The notes: a model not told the origin generated them from the letters alone. 42,500 nucleotides of DNA from Glandiceps talaboti (GCF_964340395.1 NC_135565.1:11374242-11416741); one strand, 5' to 3'. Positions 17,204 to 30,692 are shown, counted from the first letter of the stretch. Program-made: numbers and translations.

Positions 17204-17475
17204 GTTTTACAAGTATAATTTCCCGTATGGCCAGGATATTCATTCATTTATGTATATGTCTTTGTAAACAATATGTTGTTGAACATTTATCTCTTAGTAT
17301 GTGGCCATAATTAAATTATTTTTGTATGTGTTTGTACAAAAATACAGCTTTACAAATATATTTTACTATGTGGCCACGATATTCATTTATTTTTGTATAA
17401 TATGCTTGTAAAAAAAAACCATTGCTTTACAAGTACATTTTACTATGTGGCCAGGATATTCATTAATTCATTTTG
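17204..17475. repeat. Minisatellite, 70-77-bp unit, four diverged copies
   Basis: Each unit carries 'ttttacaa(g/a)tata', then 'tatgtggcca(g)gatattcattcatt', then 'tttttgta', then 'tgtttgtaaa'. The shared GGCC falls at 17229, 17302, 17372 and 17449, giving periods of 73, 70 and 77 bp. Copies three and four are the most alike. Stops occur in all frames. Confidence 0.85.
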
Positions 17476-19429
17476 GATCTCTTGAAAATATTCATTTATC
17501 ACCGAGCTACAACATGTCGCTCAACCAGATCAAAATCCTTATGTTTAAAAGCAGTGCTTTCATTTTGTTTCGGCATCTTTCCATCAGAGCTTACACATGT
17601 CTCAAAGCACAAACCCACATTTGACAAATGGCATCTTTTCCCCTTAGAAATAACGTTTTATTCACTGTTCAGCGAATCGATATCGAGGGTAAAGCACATG
17701 TCGTGTTATATTCTACTCTCTCTATCTCTCCAATAACAATATATGCCGATTCATGTTGACCGTACACGCTGAGTAGCTTGAAGACAACGAAGACGAGAGT
17801 ATCCACACTATAACGTTGCCTTGTACATTTACCTCCCTAATTCCATTTTAGCATTTCATTCCCAAAGAACAGAATTTGAAACATTCGCTTGACAAAGAGT
17901 GTTCGATGATATACACAGTATATACACTAGGGAATCACATTACATGTATTAACTAACACAACTTGCACTAAATTATTAAAAGGTAGATATATGTCAATCG
18001 AGCTAGTAGGTAATCTGTTGTATATTTGTTAAATTTTGGACAAAATTTAGACGCCATCAGTATAGATCAGTCTTAAACAGTCTGGAGTACTCGTGAGAAC
18101 AGCTGAGTGAAACTATCGATTACTCTTCCAAGCTTCGCTTCCACCGCTCGTATGTAATATTCAAAACAGAAAATTGTAGAATAGAGCGATTTTAAATTTT
18201 TTAGAGAGAAAAAAAGGGCTCGGTGCTTCAAAAAAGTTGTGTATGTAAAAGTGTACGGAATACCCAATGTTTGTGTTTTACAAGTACTTTTATTTTGCGA
18301 GAGTAGTGCCGGGAAATATGAATCACGTAATTGCATGTGTCAACATTCACCAGCATATCTTCGCATTCTGTAATACTATCGCCTTGGGCCTAGGATTCAA
18401 TTTTGTGTTTTGTCAATAATAATTACATTTTGAATAGCCCAAATGATGAACAGAGGATTAGGGACTTATAAAGGTCAGGATCTGATTGTATGTCTATGTA
18501 GTTTTTTAGGCGGTGTTTAAGGTAGGTATTAGAAGTAATGACGATGTTGTTAATTGCTATAAAGGAGTCAAAAACCGATAAAAGAGGCAAGATACATATT
18601 CAATGATACAAATATATCTCTAACTTTTCTGCCACTAGGATAGTATTAAATACATTTATGTAACGATAACGGTTTTTATTATCAAGAGATCGTGATTCAA
18701 AATCTTCACTTGATATTTTGAGTAGATCATCTTCACACTTGAAGACTTGATTTTTAACTTACTGGACCTCCTCATCGTAACTTTAAGAATATGGTACAAT
18801 TTATGGTTCTTCTCGCAACGATGGTTTTATCTATTAGTTCTGTGGAGGTATAAAGCATTTGTCAACCCATTAACGGCCATTGCGACCAGCTGATAGTAAT
18901 TTTCGTACCTTTGTAAACTTCATTCCAATCCTATCTTTTCCTTGCAATGTAAACAGCTATGTACGTCTGATAAACACCAATGGAGAGTGGAGTGTACATT
19001 TTGAATCACGCTAAGTGCTCATGTTTGTAAAGCGATTCTTATGAAAGATCAAGGTTTGTGATTTATTTGAAGTCTAAAGCTGAGCTACAGTTACACTTTT
19101 TTTCAAAAACGAGAAAGCAATTTCAAACATAAAGTAGACTACTCGTTCAAACAATATCTGGGTTATGTGTATGTGTGTATGCCGAACGTTGAGATACTAT
19201 GAGGCTTATATTGACATCAGCACGAGTTGTGGAATTTAATGAGACTCGCGAAGGGTTTGATGGTAGATACATACCCAGAAGGTGAAATTTGCATATGCCG
19301 CGAAAATAACGATAAAGGGGGAAAACCAAATGGACGATTCCATTACATGTTTGTCACATCATAGCTTGGTAACCAATCAAATTGCGCATATCATGGCAAT
19401 TCGTAAGCATATCATATATACTTCTTTTA
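17476..19429. other. Unique AT-rich stretch, nothing recognised
   Basis: Open frames are short and match nothing. No repeat or structured RNA was recognised. Confidence 0.5.
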
Positions 19430-19560
19430 TAATAATAATAATATAATAATAATAATAATAATAATAATTTATTGTTTAAAGACCATTACACAACATATGT
19501 CTCAACGGTCTGAACAAAACAAAACAATTTGCAAGATTTAATGATTCAGAAAAAATGCAT
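19430..19560 (-). mobile_element. Probable minus-strand LINE/SINE 3' end with (ATT)n tail
   Basis: Read on the minus strand, unique sequence runs into 'taaacaataaattattatt' and a (TTA)n tail (19430-19470 on the plus strand). The AATAAA-type hexamer followed by a trinucleotide tail is the usual 3' end of many non-LTR elements and SINEs in invertebrates. No protein similarity remains, so the extent to the right is a guess. Confidence 0.4.
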
Positions 19561-22500
19561 AAAATATTGTTAAGTGTATCACATCATAAAATCACAACTG
19601 ATTGATTAATAACCCAAATGAAACAACATAGGACATAATGATACATTTATAAACTTTTGCCTCAAAACAAATGCACCCAGTTTCCAATACATTTCGGTTT
19701 CTGTGTATATCTGGACAGCATGACTGTGTAACTTCTTCTTTCTATCATCAGTCAGATTACATATACTCTTGGCTAGTTTACGATCAATGTAGTAATTTCC
19801 TATCCTACATTATAAATTGCCTGTGGTTAAAACAAATAGTAGCCTTGTTTAGCTGACGGCAACATCATCAACATCGTCTCTAATAACCCACAAACCAGAC
19901 AGTATTTTAACAGCCACTAACCTTGCGCGACCTTCTCAATGTACGAATCGAATGTAAAATAAAGTATTTGACCTCCTCGATTTTTGTATTAAAACATTGT
20001 CCAACATCATTAGGATTTTAATAAGCACGGCACCTAGAGAATCTTTTACAACCTAAAATGAAACTATTTCAATAGTAAAATGACAAATATAACGAAAACA
20101 GTTAAAAACGTATGTTAAGCACGGTAGGTAGGATTAGCGTACATCCTGAGGCTTTCTAAGCTTCCATTTCGAAGGAAAATATATATAATTGATTAGTCTA
20201 TTTGCTAATATTTCCTTATGGATCATGAGATATAGATCTGATGGACAGTGATTAAGGCACCAAAAAAATAATCATGGGCGGAAAACGAATCCACGTACTT
20301 AAATAAGTAAAACAGTTCTAATACTATCAGCATTGATTTCGACATTAGCCCTAGATGCATATTGTATTAACACGTTTTTGTTTGTAGGCATTATATATCG
20401 GCATCTCGGTGCCAATCTAGTTAGGAGGCTTAAATACCAAGTGTAGGTCGTCACTTCAAGATTTTCCTCACGCGTATGCATATGTAAAAATTGTAAGAAC
20501 AAGTACAATTGGTTTCATTGATTTAAAAGAAAACCATCAACGCAGATCTGTACAAAAAAGTAGTGTTTTGTGGTACTGACTAATGTTGCTGTGGTTTTAC
20601 CGGTACATCAATTCTGTTGGAAATGTCAGATGGCAATGACAGTCACGCCTACGCTTCAGCACGACAAAGTCTTAACACGGTAATACAGAACATTCGAACT
20701 TCAACTGACCCTAAACTCTTTGATACTGACATTTCAAAGTCCATCTTATTGTACAATCAACAATACCTTTAATATCAAGATTATGCAAATTAATTTATCA
20801 TGCGACAATTATATGCAATGTGAGTTAAAAACTTACAGAACATTTTCCCTTAGATTCCCGCACATGTGATATCATATCAAATCTAAAAGGATTCAAAATT
20901 ATTCTATGTTTCCTTATAAAGTCATTTTTTGTTGATAAGCTTATCTTGTTTGAAATCAGAAGCGCGTAACAACACTTCAAAAAGTAAAAGTATTGACCTT
21001 TGCCCTTGAGCAGGTTTAGCATATTTATGTTATGCATTCACGTGAGTCGAGGGGTACAATTTTCTAGTCTAGGATATTCATTTTGTAAGCGGCTTTGTTT
21101 CTTTTGTTACAGTGGATACTGTCATTAATAGAATGTAGTGTCTTCCACATACATATAATACGAAACATTTTGTAAATGGGATGTGAGATGATATTAGTAA
21201 ACCTAGAATTACAATCGTTTTAATATTTGCGTATCTGTCCATTTACTATTGCTAAACATTCCCTGTCCTATACAATTTGGAATGACTTACAAAATGATAT
21301 CTTATATCTGAAAGTTAAAGGTGCTTGTCGAAATTGCTTTCGTACCATTTGCTATAAACGTCCCTAGTTTGAAAGAGGAAACGAATGATAGTATTTTTAG
21401 GAAAACAAGATAAACTTAAAAGCGATACTTTATATTTTAATATGTAGTAGGTTTGCAAAGGCGATGTCTAATTTACCCTTGAGGACATCTGGTACATTTG
21501 TAATTAACTATGTGTGGCTATATTCGATTGTTTATGTTTGGCATATGACCAAAGCAGTTTTCCTGACACAGTTTCACATTGCTACTACATTAATATGATA
21601 ACTGTGGGTATAGAAAGTCAAGTTTAGGGCAATTTCATCTGCAACAACGACTTGTGTTATGACATAATTAAACAAACAAACTGCAGATGATCGAACGCAA
21701 CACTACAGCTGTATGACATGGAATTTACAGTTTATCTCATCAGCCAATAGATAGCATTATCACCTATGCTGGACATACATAGTCCGACCAATCAAAGGCA
21801 AGTTCAAAATAATATAATGTACCGAATAAATTGGTGCAAATAGTGTCATGCAGTTTGCTTACTTCAGTTATGTCGAATTTACCACAGAATTGAAAGAAAA
21901 CTCCTACATTAATAGTGGTATTTGAAAACGTTATTGCCTACCTGCATGCTGTACACGAAAGTTCGTGATCGCACAGTATTATCATTTTCTTGAAAATTGC
22001 TTCGGATAAATATATTTATTAATAATAGAATCCCATGCAACGCAAGTGCCAGTTTGGATACTCAGGTCTAGAGTTATTTGCACCCGTGCTTGTAATGTTT
22101 TCTGCTGCACTTTCACGAGCGTGGTGAGTATGGCCGCACTGCAAGCACCCAGTGTACGCCCTACTTGCAGTCACGCGTAATTTGGGTATGTCGTAATGCA
22201 TTGTAAACATCCTTTACGACGTGGGTAGACCAATATAGATATTAAGTGTGATGGAAATTCTGTGAATTTAACTTTTGTAAACTCTGCCATTTGAAACAAA
22301 TCGAGAAACTGGTAGGATTTTGATTGCATTCCTTACACTTTAAAGTTCATGGGTCGTTTCATACGCATGCCTGAATAAAATGAATTGTATTTTGTTTGTT
22401 GATCGTCGCGTGCTGTGAAATCAATATGTAACCTTTTAGCCATCCGAGGTTTATGCTGAGTCTGGTTTATTTGTATGACACCAGAGTTCAGTTGGAGGGA

Positions 22501-22659
22501 AAAATGCCTTTCGTATTACATGTAAATTTCTGCTCAGAAACAATAACGAGCGTTTTTTTTGTTTTCAAGCGTTCATTTGTTTTGGCTAAGATTTCGTATG
22601 ATGGGACCCCAAGGTGCGGGCGTCTCAGTTCCACGACTTCTGGACATTAAAGAAATTCA
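19561..22659. other. Unique AT-rich stretch, nothing recognised
   Basis: About 3 kb without microsatellite of note and without a recognisable gene. Two CCAAT-type motifs lie near 21744 and 21788 but without other promoter signals. Confidence 0.5.
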
Positions 22660-22739
22660 TAATCGTATTATAACTTGTAATAGGTTACATGTTTTCTGTC
22701 AATGCAACGAAAATTTCATGATCGACATGACGAATAAAG

Positions 22740-22810
<71 letters not shown>

Positions 22811-22833
22811 TATTTATTTATTATTATTATTAT
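22660..22833 (+). mobile_element. Probable plus-strand LINE/SINE 3' end with (ATT)n tail
   Basis: 'gacgaataaagttg' near 22729-22742 flows directly into about 90 bp of (TTA)n. An AATAAA hexamer passing straight into a trinucleotide tail is typical of a retroelement 3' end. The body upstream (an open frame from 22559) has no recognised similarity, so the left limit is approximate and a plain microsatellite cannot be excluded. Confidence 0.45.
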
Positions 22834-23506
22834 GTTATTCTACTTATGCGTACATAAATTTGAAAATAAGATCTTCCCAAGGAAAGTATGTACTTAGTTA
22901 AGAGTTATCCCAGGGACCTTTTGGGAGGTGATACAATTAAACTCAAGTTGAAAGTAATATTGCACAATTGTGCTCGTGCTTTGCCATGGTTACTCACACT
23001 TCAAATGACTTTTGACATGTTAATAAATCAATAATGTTAATTTAAACTGTCATCGAAATCAACAACTGTCAAATCTCTTTTAGAGTAGATTGTCTTTGTA
23101 TAAAGCTTCTTAACCTTGGTTAAAAAAGTTAATGTAGTTAGGTTTACATCTTACTTGCAAGCGCTTTAACGATTGATTCTTATATTCCCCGGAGGTTTAT
23201 TTACTTATGAGTGACCTACCTTAGGTATTCTGAATTGGATACACGGTAACTGCAGCCGACTCTACTGATTTAATTACTGCCGTGAAGTACATATATAATT
23301 GCACAATAACCTAATGTAAGGTAAACTTCTACATGGGCAAACCTGAAAGTACACTTGGCATACCTACTTTACTTCCACACACATTGATATTCACTTACCT
23401 ACCTAGATGGAGATCGATCCATCCGCATCCATCCATCGATTGATCAACTAATCCAAGAGATGTGGTAGACATAAACATTAATGTGTCCATACAACAATAT
23501 TCATAT
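22834..23506. other. Unique AT-rich spacer, nothing recognised
   Basis: No gene, RNA or repeat signal was recognised apart from a short CATC/GATC patch near 23410-23445. Confidence 0.5.
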
Positions 23507-23563
23507 ATACATACATACATACATACATACATACATACATACATACATACATACATACATACT
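23507..23563. repeat. (ATAC)n microsatellite
   Basis: About 14 perfect ATAC units, the complement of the TATG family found elsewhere in the window. Confidence 0.95.
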
Positions 23564-25220
23564 GTTACTTCAGGGATATTGATTCACAATATATTTGTTT
23601 CGATGTTAATACAGTAACATCTGTCATCTGTCTGTCACTACCCAAACGTTGTTTACTGTCTACTGGCTCAGCATAGTTACATCAATACCCTATTTTTGTC
23701 ACTATATTTTCAGCGTGTAGTAAACATTATACATGTACGTATACACTATTTATCAATAATAAAGTATATACAAATCAAAACGTTACACGCATGCTAGGTA
23801 GAACACGTTTCAGAAGAAAAAATATCAAAAGTGAGGATTGTAATTTTCCATTTCAAAACTAATATGTTTTCCAATTATTTTACAAATTGATTCATTGTTG
23901 AGTCGGCTAAAGTGATGGTACGTTCATATCTATATTGCAATTTTCTATTAGAAAACATAGACTCTCTAAGGTCTGTAACTAATTCCACATCAGTAAGTTC
24001 ATAATTACATTTAAAGTATTAACATTTATATTATGATGGCTGAAAACGTTGGAAAGTAACTTAATAGAGATTTTATGTATCAAGTTTTACTCAAATAAAA
24101 GCCATTATAAAAACCAGAATGTGTAACTCTGAGTACTCTGGGTCAAGGTAACCTATAATGACGCAGAGATTAAGGAAAAGCATCGAAAACCCCCAAAATA
24201 ATGGCAGATGAGTTATTACTTTATTATGCTTATTTCCGGTTTGCCAATTCTCGCCAAGGACACGTGGTTATTTAACTACTTTGCTTGTACAAGAACAACT
24301 CTAGCGAGGATGAAAGAGAAAGGTTACTTGAAATAGAGTAATTGGTTTCCAATGCAGATGTGAATGGTTAAGGACATAAGCGAGTTCATGACGTCACTCA
24401 AGTGGTACAAACATGGATGCGTTAGGTTTAATCACAGGAAGTCATTCCCATGAACAGATGTTCCTTTTGCAACTACCAGTACAATTGGCACCGTCAGGAG
24501 GCGACTAAAAGTATGCATACTTGAAGGTCACGCATTTCAGGGTTTTTTAAAAAAAGCAAACGTACGATTAAAAGACTTCCTGTTTGTTAGACATGTTTGT
24601 GGTGAGAATTGTCACGTTTTCCTATAATTATGATAAGCTTTTAACAAAGCGGCAAACTCGCTGATGTAGTCTAAACATCAATAGAGAGATTAACATGCTA
24701 TCGCTGCACGAGATGTCTAAGTACCTGAACGTAATTTGTACTGAACATTGAATAGAAGTTAGAACAGTGTTTTGCATTAACTTTTACACATTCAAGGATG
24801 AACGTGTCACAGAAGATGCTGTAACCCTTTATATTATCATCAGCTTTTTCCAGTTGAAAAATGCATCAAACTTTAACCTGAAATGTTTAAACTCTTATTA
24901 TTTGTCTTTAGCCGTTAAGATGTTATTGAATACTCAAGCTTGATGTCCTTATGTAAACAGTCATGAAAGACCTGACCTTCTGATGCTCTGTTAACTGGGC
25001 GAAAACTAGTCAGAACTTTTGGAAACCTTTCGCGTTGAGTTTTGTTGAGCCCATCCAATATTTTTTTATTGGTACGGTATTTCAATCATTTAGGATTGGG
25101 TGTTTATTCGTTTGCCATTGCATTACTGTAAATCTGTAGAACTCTGGTGTTTTAATAACTTGGAAGGCAATAAAATATGTTCAGAGCAAGTAAATAACAA
25201 TTGATCAGTCAGAGATTACG
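23564..25220. other. Unique AT-rich stretch, nothing recognised
   Basis: No gene or repeat was recognised. A perfect CRE octamer TGACGTCA lies near 24390-24397, followed by a CAAGTGG E-box-like motif. Confidence 0.5.
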
Positions 25221-25307
25221 GAAAATGAAAAAAAACTAATTCCTGCAACATCTACAAAGGTAGAAATACCTTTGTAGATGTTGCTGAAACTGTTTTCTTC
25301 ATTTTAC
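25221..25307. other. 87-nt hairpin with an 18-bp perfect stem and GAAA loop
   Basis: 'gcaacatctacaaaggta' at 25245-25262 is the exact inverted complement of 25267-25284, with the tetraloop 'gaaa' between. After an unpaired internal loop a second, weaker stem is possible between 25222-25236 ('aaaatgaaaaaaaac') and 25293-25306 ('gttttcttcatttt'). The overall length suits a small MITE or a structured RNA. The 4-nt loop is small for a canonical microRNA precursor. No known microRNA sequence is recognised. Confidence 0.6.
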
Positions 25308-26194
25308 ATACATTAGCCAAGCTCTCCTTACACAACACTTGATAGATAACAACATTAGATGCTAAAATACAAAGTTTTTGAACCTGATTCATATCTTAAT
25401 ATCATTTATAGAAAGTGGTCCTCGTCGTATCTTGTCTTTCGAACACGCATTAATATAGCCCTCGGCTTCTTTTCGCCCAAGTAGTTCTCTAAGTGTCAAA
25501 AACGCAATGGAGTGAGATAAACTCGCACATCTAGATAGACAGCTGTCCATACATAAACCCATCAATGTCTATCACTTTAACCTCATTTGCTTACCCTACT
25601 TTCCAGATATTAGCGTAATATAGCAAAATGACAGTATCAATGTACTCGATCATTATCGTGGACTGGGCAAGATGGTCGCAAATACTCAATATTATCTGGT
25701 AATAATAGGTGATTATACGCGCAATGTATCTTAATAATTACGATAGCAACACTTAAAAGACCTCATATATTACTATCAGACCTATTTACACCCAACTGCT
25801 TATTTGCAATATCTAGTAATGTGCAAAACACTGTATAAATACAGTGACAGCACGTCTAATCATGGTCTGACGATAGTTGTATGCGATTATTTCTATAATT
25901 TGTAGGAAAACTATAGAAATGCGTAAGACTCTTAAAGTAAATTGCCCCAGGACAATTTCAAGCAGCTGTATCATGTTTTGTACATACAAGTTATTTCCTC
26001 AATGAATTTACTTCCTCGAAGGCAGGATTTGTACTATTTTCAATTGCTTTAGGTAGAAAATAAGAAAAGAAATATATAAAGAAATGTCATTACTTATTTG
26101 GATTAATATGGCTGAGACGATTCTTGTATGTTATGAACTTGCCGGAAGTTACATTCAATCATTTAAAGAAGCACCTTTTCCGTGGTCAAAGTTC

Positions 26195-26217
26195 ACTAAT
26201 TAGAACTTCTAATTAGT
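26195..26217. promoter_or_regulatory. 23-bp palindrome of two CTAATTAG homeodomain-type sites
   Basis: 'actaattagaa' at 26195-26205 and its exact reverse complement at 26207-26217 flank a single C. Each arm holds CTAATTAG, itself a palindrome containing TAATTA, the core bound by many Antp/paired-class homeodomains. The symmetry is exact. Binding is inferred from the core motif only. Confidence 0.4.
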
Positions 26218-26286
26218 CATGGTTGGGAATAATACTGCTCCATCTAATATGAATAGCATTGGGGTAAAGAAATGAAAGAAACAGCC

Positions 26287-26314
26287 ACAAACAAACAAAC
26301 AAACAAACAAACAA
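26287..26314. repeat. (CAAA)n microsatellite
   Basis: About seven ACAA units in a row, with further degenerate CACA/CAAA units to about 26350. Confidence 0.9.
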
Positions 26315-27971
26315 GTACGTAGGCACACAAACAAACATATACATACACACAAAACTATGGACACGGACAGATACAGACACCCACCTAATACTAACAGCAT
26401 GGCTCAATGACACATTAGAGCGCGGAGTATATGTGTTGTAAACATAGCGAATGGTTTGCAGTCTACTGTAAAATTTATATACTGAGCAGATAAACATACC
26501 AAAAACTTGAAGTCAGATTTGTACTACTAGTTTGTAAGCAGTCAATGATTGGAAGGATTTCTATCCTGCCTTCACAATCCAAATGAATTGATTTGTAAAC
26601 ATTGAAAAAAGGGAATCGGAAAATATCAGACCTAAAAAAGGTTACAAAATATACAAAAGCAATATGCATAAATATTTGTTTATTGTATATATTGTGATAG
26701 CCTACATGTAGACTCAACAGACTGGTACTACCACATCATTTGATATCCTAGCTGTTATTTTGAATTTCGTTGTCCTTGCTTCCTCGTCTACTATGATACC
26801 TGTGTCCCACTGGTCTAGAAGCAACGCCCCGCCACACACATAACGCGTGTAAAGTATATGCGTGTACATTTGAAAAGAGTACTACGTTCGTAATAAGAGT
26901 GAGGTCGCATTTTCATGAGAACTGTTAATTATGGACTCATCATGTGACCTGGTTGCGCAATTTATATATGTGTAATCATGTATTCGACCAATAACGCTTT
27001 ATATAGGGATGTCATTTGAGACTTGCTCTGAATGGTCGTTAGAGTAGACTTTGAATGACAGCGAAAATTTAAAAAACAATCAAAATGTCAGTTGGGATAG
27101 CGGAATAGTGTAGTAGCGATAGTCATTTAGGTCTACAGGTAGGCTAATATTGTGACAAAATTGCAGCAATTCATCGGGATCTAATTAAAGAAATGGAAGG
27201 AATAAAACACTAGAATTCAGTTATAAATAAATGTGATCACGTGACAATCGACTGCTCCTAAGGAACGCATTAATACATTTGGCCAATAGCAGACATGGTC
27301 ATCTTAACAAGAAAAGTGACTGAACAACACGTCGACCTTTCTCTCCTTCACTTAGTACGTATCGGTATGTACAATAATTAGTGGTTATTTGGCCCTCAAG
27401 CAAAAACATTCTCTCTCTCGAATCCATTCAAAGGGAGGAAGTGATGGACCCCTCAATTCTCCATGATGACCCACTGCGTAGTAACCTGACCCCTTAACTA
27501 ATATCCGAGTTGTGTAGTACGTTCTAACTCGTGAAGTTGGAGATGAAGATATGGCCTTCAAATAACCTTCCATTAACAGAAATGTAAGGCTAGATGTGGC
27601 GGGAAGTAATTTGATGTCTTGAAATTGATACTTGAATACGCCAAAGGAAATGATTTAGAAATACTGACTAAAGGAAAATTGAATTTGGGAAGCAGCAGAA
27701 ACTGGTAAAAGTAATATGCGTTGCTATTAATGCGATCTCATTTCTCTGGAACTGTGTCGAGTATAGGTATATTATTCTGTACGAAAGATAGACGGGATCT
27801 GAATCGCTGAAATATCGAGATTCTAACAAACTCCTAGCAAGAGAAGAATAAAGGCAAAACTCTTTGACTATCTGTGTTTATGTACCATATCTCCACTTTA
27901 TTCAAAAGTGTATTCAGATTGATAACTTTGATACGATGTATTTATAGAAACAAGGATCAACTTGAAAATCT

Positions 27972-28081
27972 TGTATGTATGTATGTATGAATGTATGTAT
28001 GTATGTATGTATGTATGTATGTATGTATGTATGTATGTATGTACGTACGTACGTATGTATGTATGTATGTATGTATGTATG

Positions 28082-28110
<29 letters not shown>
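27972..28110. repeat. (TATG)n microsatellite, about 139 bp
   Basis: Nearly perfect TATG units with one AATG variant near 27989 and a central run of three TACG variants ('gtacgtacgtacg') near 28040-28053. Frames on both strands are artefacts. Confidence 0.96.
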
Positions 28111-28112
<2 letters not shown>

Positions 28113-30418
28113 TGCATATGGATATCAGTCATAGCGTAGAATGACATTATTTCATAAACATTGCGATCGTTATGATTGAAATTAGAAAGATAGTTTAGTT
28201 GAATGGAAATTTAATATGGTGGATATAGCATGTTTGGGCATGGTGGTTAGTTTCTAGTATTTGGCTCGTAGCGATAGTGTTGGTATTGATAGTCAGCTAT
28301 AATTTAGATTCGTTTAACCTGCACTGAACCGTCAAATGATACAAATTGAATATTTGAACTGAAAGCACACTATTGGAAAAGAAACCGCACCAAATTGAGC
28401 GGTTGTATTGTCAAGCATTTGTTCAACTAAAGGAAATTGAATTATGTTCACAGTCACCGCCCACGGGATTACATTTCATTGGTACATCAAAAGGAATGCA
28501 GAAAGGTCTAGTGTAGTCGTATTATTGATGTCTGAAATGCATTTCCCGTACGACGTTTTTCCAGTAGCATTAGACCAATCGACTCATTCTAACAAGCACC
28601 AAGCAATTTTCCAACTTCCTTATCCTAATGGAGAGAAATCATCAAGATCGCATGAGTAATTTGCTCGGTTAATGCATACTCCTAAAGATTGTACTGTTGG
28701 TAGTTGTACAAGGAACGTCCCATAGCTACAAGCTATTGCTATTAAGTTTTAGGAAGAACTTCCCACGAGGCTAGGGAGTTTGCATTAATATTTGCTGAAA
28801 GGTTAAGGGTGAATTCTAGGTTCTATTAATCTAGCTATCCGCATCGAACAATTTCAGCGTGTTGAAGAGAGAGTGTGAGATGTAACCCTGCCCAGAGTTA
28901 GAGATAATCTTTCGAGTCACTTTGTCCTTAAGGAGTATGTCTTTGGTAAGTATCTGATATTTTTTTGTGAACCTTCTCGCATTTTAATACCAGATCCTAA
29001 CTTTCGGTTCTTTGGGGATTTTTTTCATGAATTCTGAAAGAACACTATCAAGTTACAGCGTCAGTATCTTCTAATGCATAGTCACTTTTTTTTTAACAAT
29101 TAACACAAATTGTCAGCCTGAAAGAAAATACTGAAATCCGTGGAGTAGACAGGAGGGTATACCTACACCTTATTGAATAATATGAACAATATCTCGTGTG
29201 ATTATCCGAGTTGCCTAGCACCATATGCTGTCACTTCAACAACCGTGGCTATATTTCATTGTGTGTTCCTTTCCTCTACTTTTTCTTTGAGCAATAACTT
29301 AATTTCCACGATAGCATTTAGAAAGGAAACACATTGGAAATGAAAAAAAAATATTAAGTACCCGATTATCCCAAAATTTGCAATTGTAGTCATTTCCCGA
29401 TAGATTTGTATTATGATGCACGGAGAGATGTTTAAAAGCGGATTTTGACAGAGTCTAGACAGGTCCCTTGTAATGCATATCACCTCTAATGTGAGATTTT
29501 GAAACCACGTCTCATCAGTCGTAATGTCGCCAATCTTCAGAGACTATCGGGGATGAGAGTTACACACATTACATTGTTGTCTACTCACTCGCTATAAATC
29601 TCAACAAATGTGCAAGCTTCTTTTTCAATTACTGGATTTATTTGATTAGAAGATTTAACTAAGAAGGTAGTCTTCTTCGATATCGTTTTTTTTTCTTTGA
29701 GAGGAACCGGAGACAGTCTGAACCAATTGAAAGAATATGTGCTGTATACTACGATTCAATTTCCTATTTTCATCAGTTTACAATATTTCTGGAGACGACA
29801 ACTTTCAATAGACTTTTGTTCCACACTACTAGTCCAAAATCACATATATTGAGTGCGAAAGGTCAACTTTAATGATGTAACCAGATCCAGAATACATAAA
29901 AGAGGATAATATTGACAAATACTGTCGAATCAATTTTGTTGTACAGATGCATTTTCCCTGTAAGATAAGACGATAATAAGTTACAAGGGGGAGGAAATTG
30001 TCCATTTTGACGATAGCAGCTCTGTAACGAAGTTAAACTTTACAAAGTTTTAGTCGATTTAGTTTGCAAAATAGTGTGTCTTCTTTCAGCAGATTATGCT
30101 GGAATATACTTTTGTAAGGAGAATGAATATACCACCCGCGAAATTTATTTTTAGATATTTTAAAAAGGAGAAAATTCCACCAAAATTACATATTTATGTA
30201 AATGGAGAGGTCTTTGTGACTCGTAACTATGTATCTAGGTTATAGCAAAACAAATCTGACATCAGAGCTGATGTTCCAAAGATTTTTGTCGATAATTTGA
30301 GATGAGAGTGAATAGATAATTTACGCTTCCGCTATATAATAAAACAGACAGAGAGACAGAGAGACAGTTAGACAGAAATAAGAACAGAATCAATTAGCAG
30401 GCAGATATCCTGACAGCG
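28111..30418. other. Unique AT-rich stretch, nothing recognised
   Basis: The longest frame (28444-28659, plus, 71 codons) matches no family I know and has no convincing flanking splice sites. No RNA or repeat signal was seen. Confidence 0.5.
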
Positions 30419-30653
30419 ACATACATACATACATACATACATACATACATACATACATACATACACACATACATACATACATACATACATACATACATAC
30501 ATTCATACATACATACATACATACATACATACATACATACATACATACAAACACACATGCACACACACATACATACATACGTACATACATACATACATAC
30601 ATACATACATACATACATACATACATACATACATACATACATACTGACATACT

Positions 30654-30692
<39 letters not shown>
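30419..30692. repeat. Compound microsatellite (ATAC)n then (AGAC)n
   Basis: About 230 bp of ATAC units, with ACAC, TTCAT and GTAC variants, turn into (GACA)n at about 30654-30692. Read on the minus strand this is TCTG followed by TATG, the same order as the array at 5199-5302. The minus-strand frame of about 124 codons is a repeat artefact. Confidence 0.96.

Larger units (their letters stand above)
25308..27971. other. Unique AT-rich stretch with a few small motifs
   Basis: It contains the paired homeodomain-type palindrome (26195-26217) and a short (CAAA)n run, both listed separately. The open frames seen on the minus strand, including 27385-27573, match no family I know. Confidence 0.5.

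Noticed and set aside
21744-21795. Two CCAAT boxes about 44 bp apart
   Set aside because: No TATA box, CpG enrichment or exon downstream. Such pentamers are common in this composition.
24390-24397. Perfect CRE octamer TGACGTCA, also near 11043 and 33204
   Set aside because: Three occurrences in 42.5 kb are only modestly above chance for a palindromic octamer, and none has accompanying promoter signals.
27972-28110. Regular array that might be taken for CRISPR-like spacing
   Set aside because: It is a simple tetranucleotide run with no unique spacers, in eukaryotic DNA.
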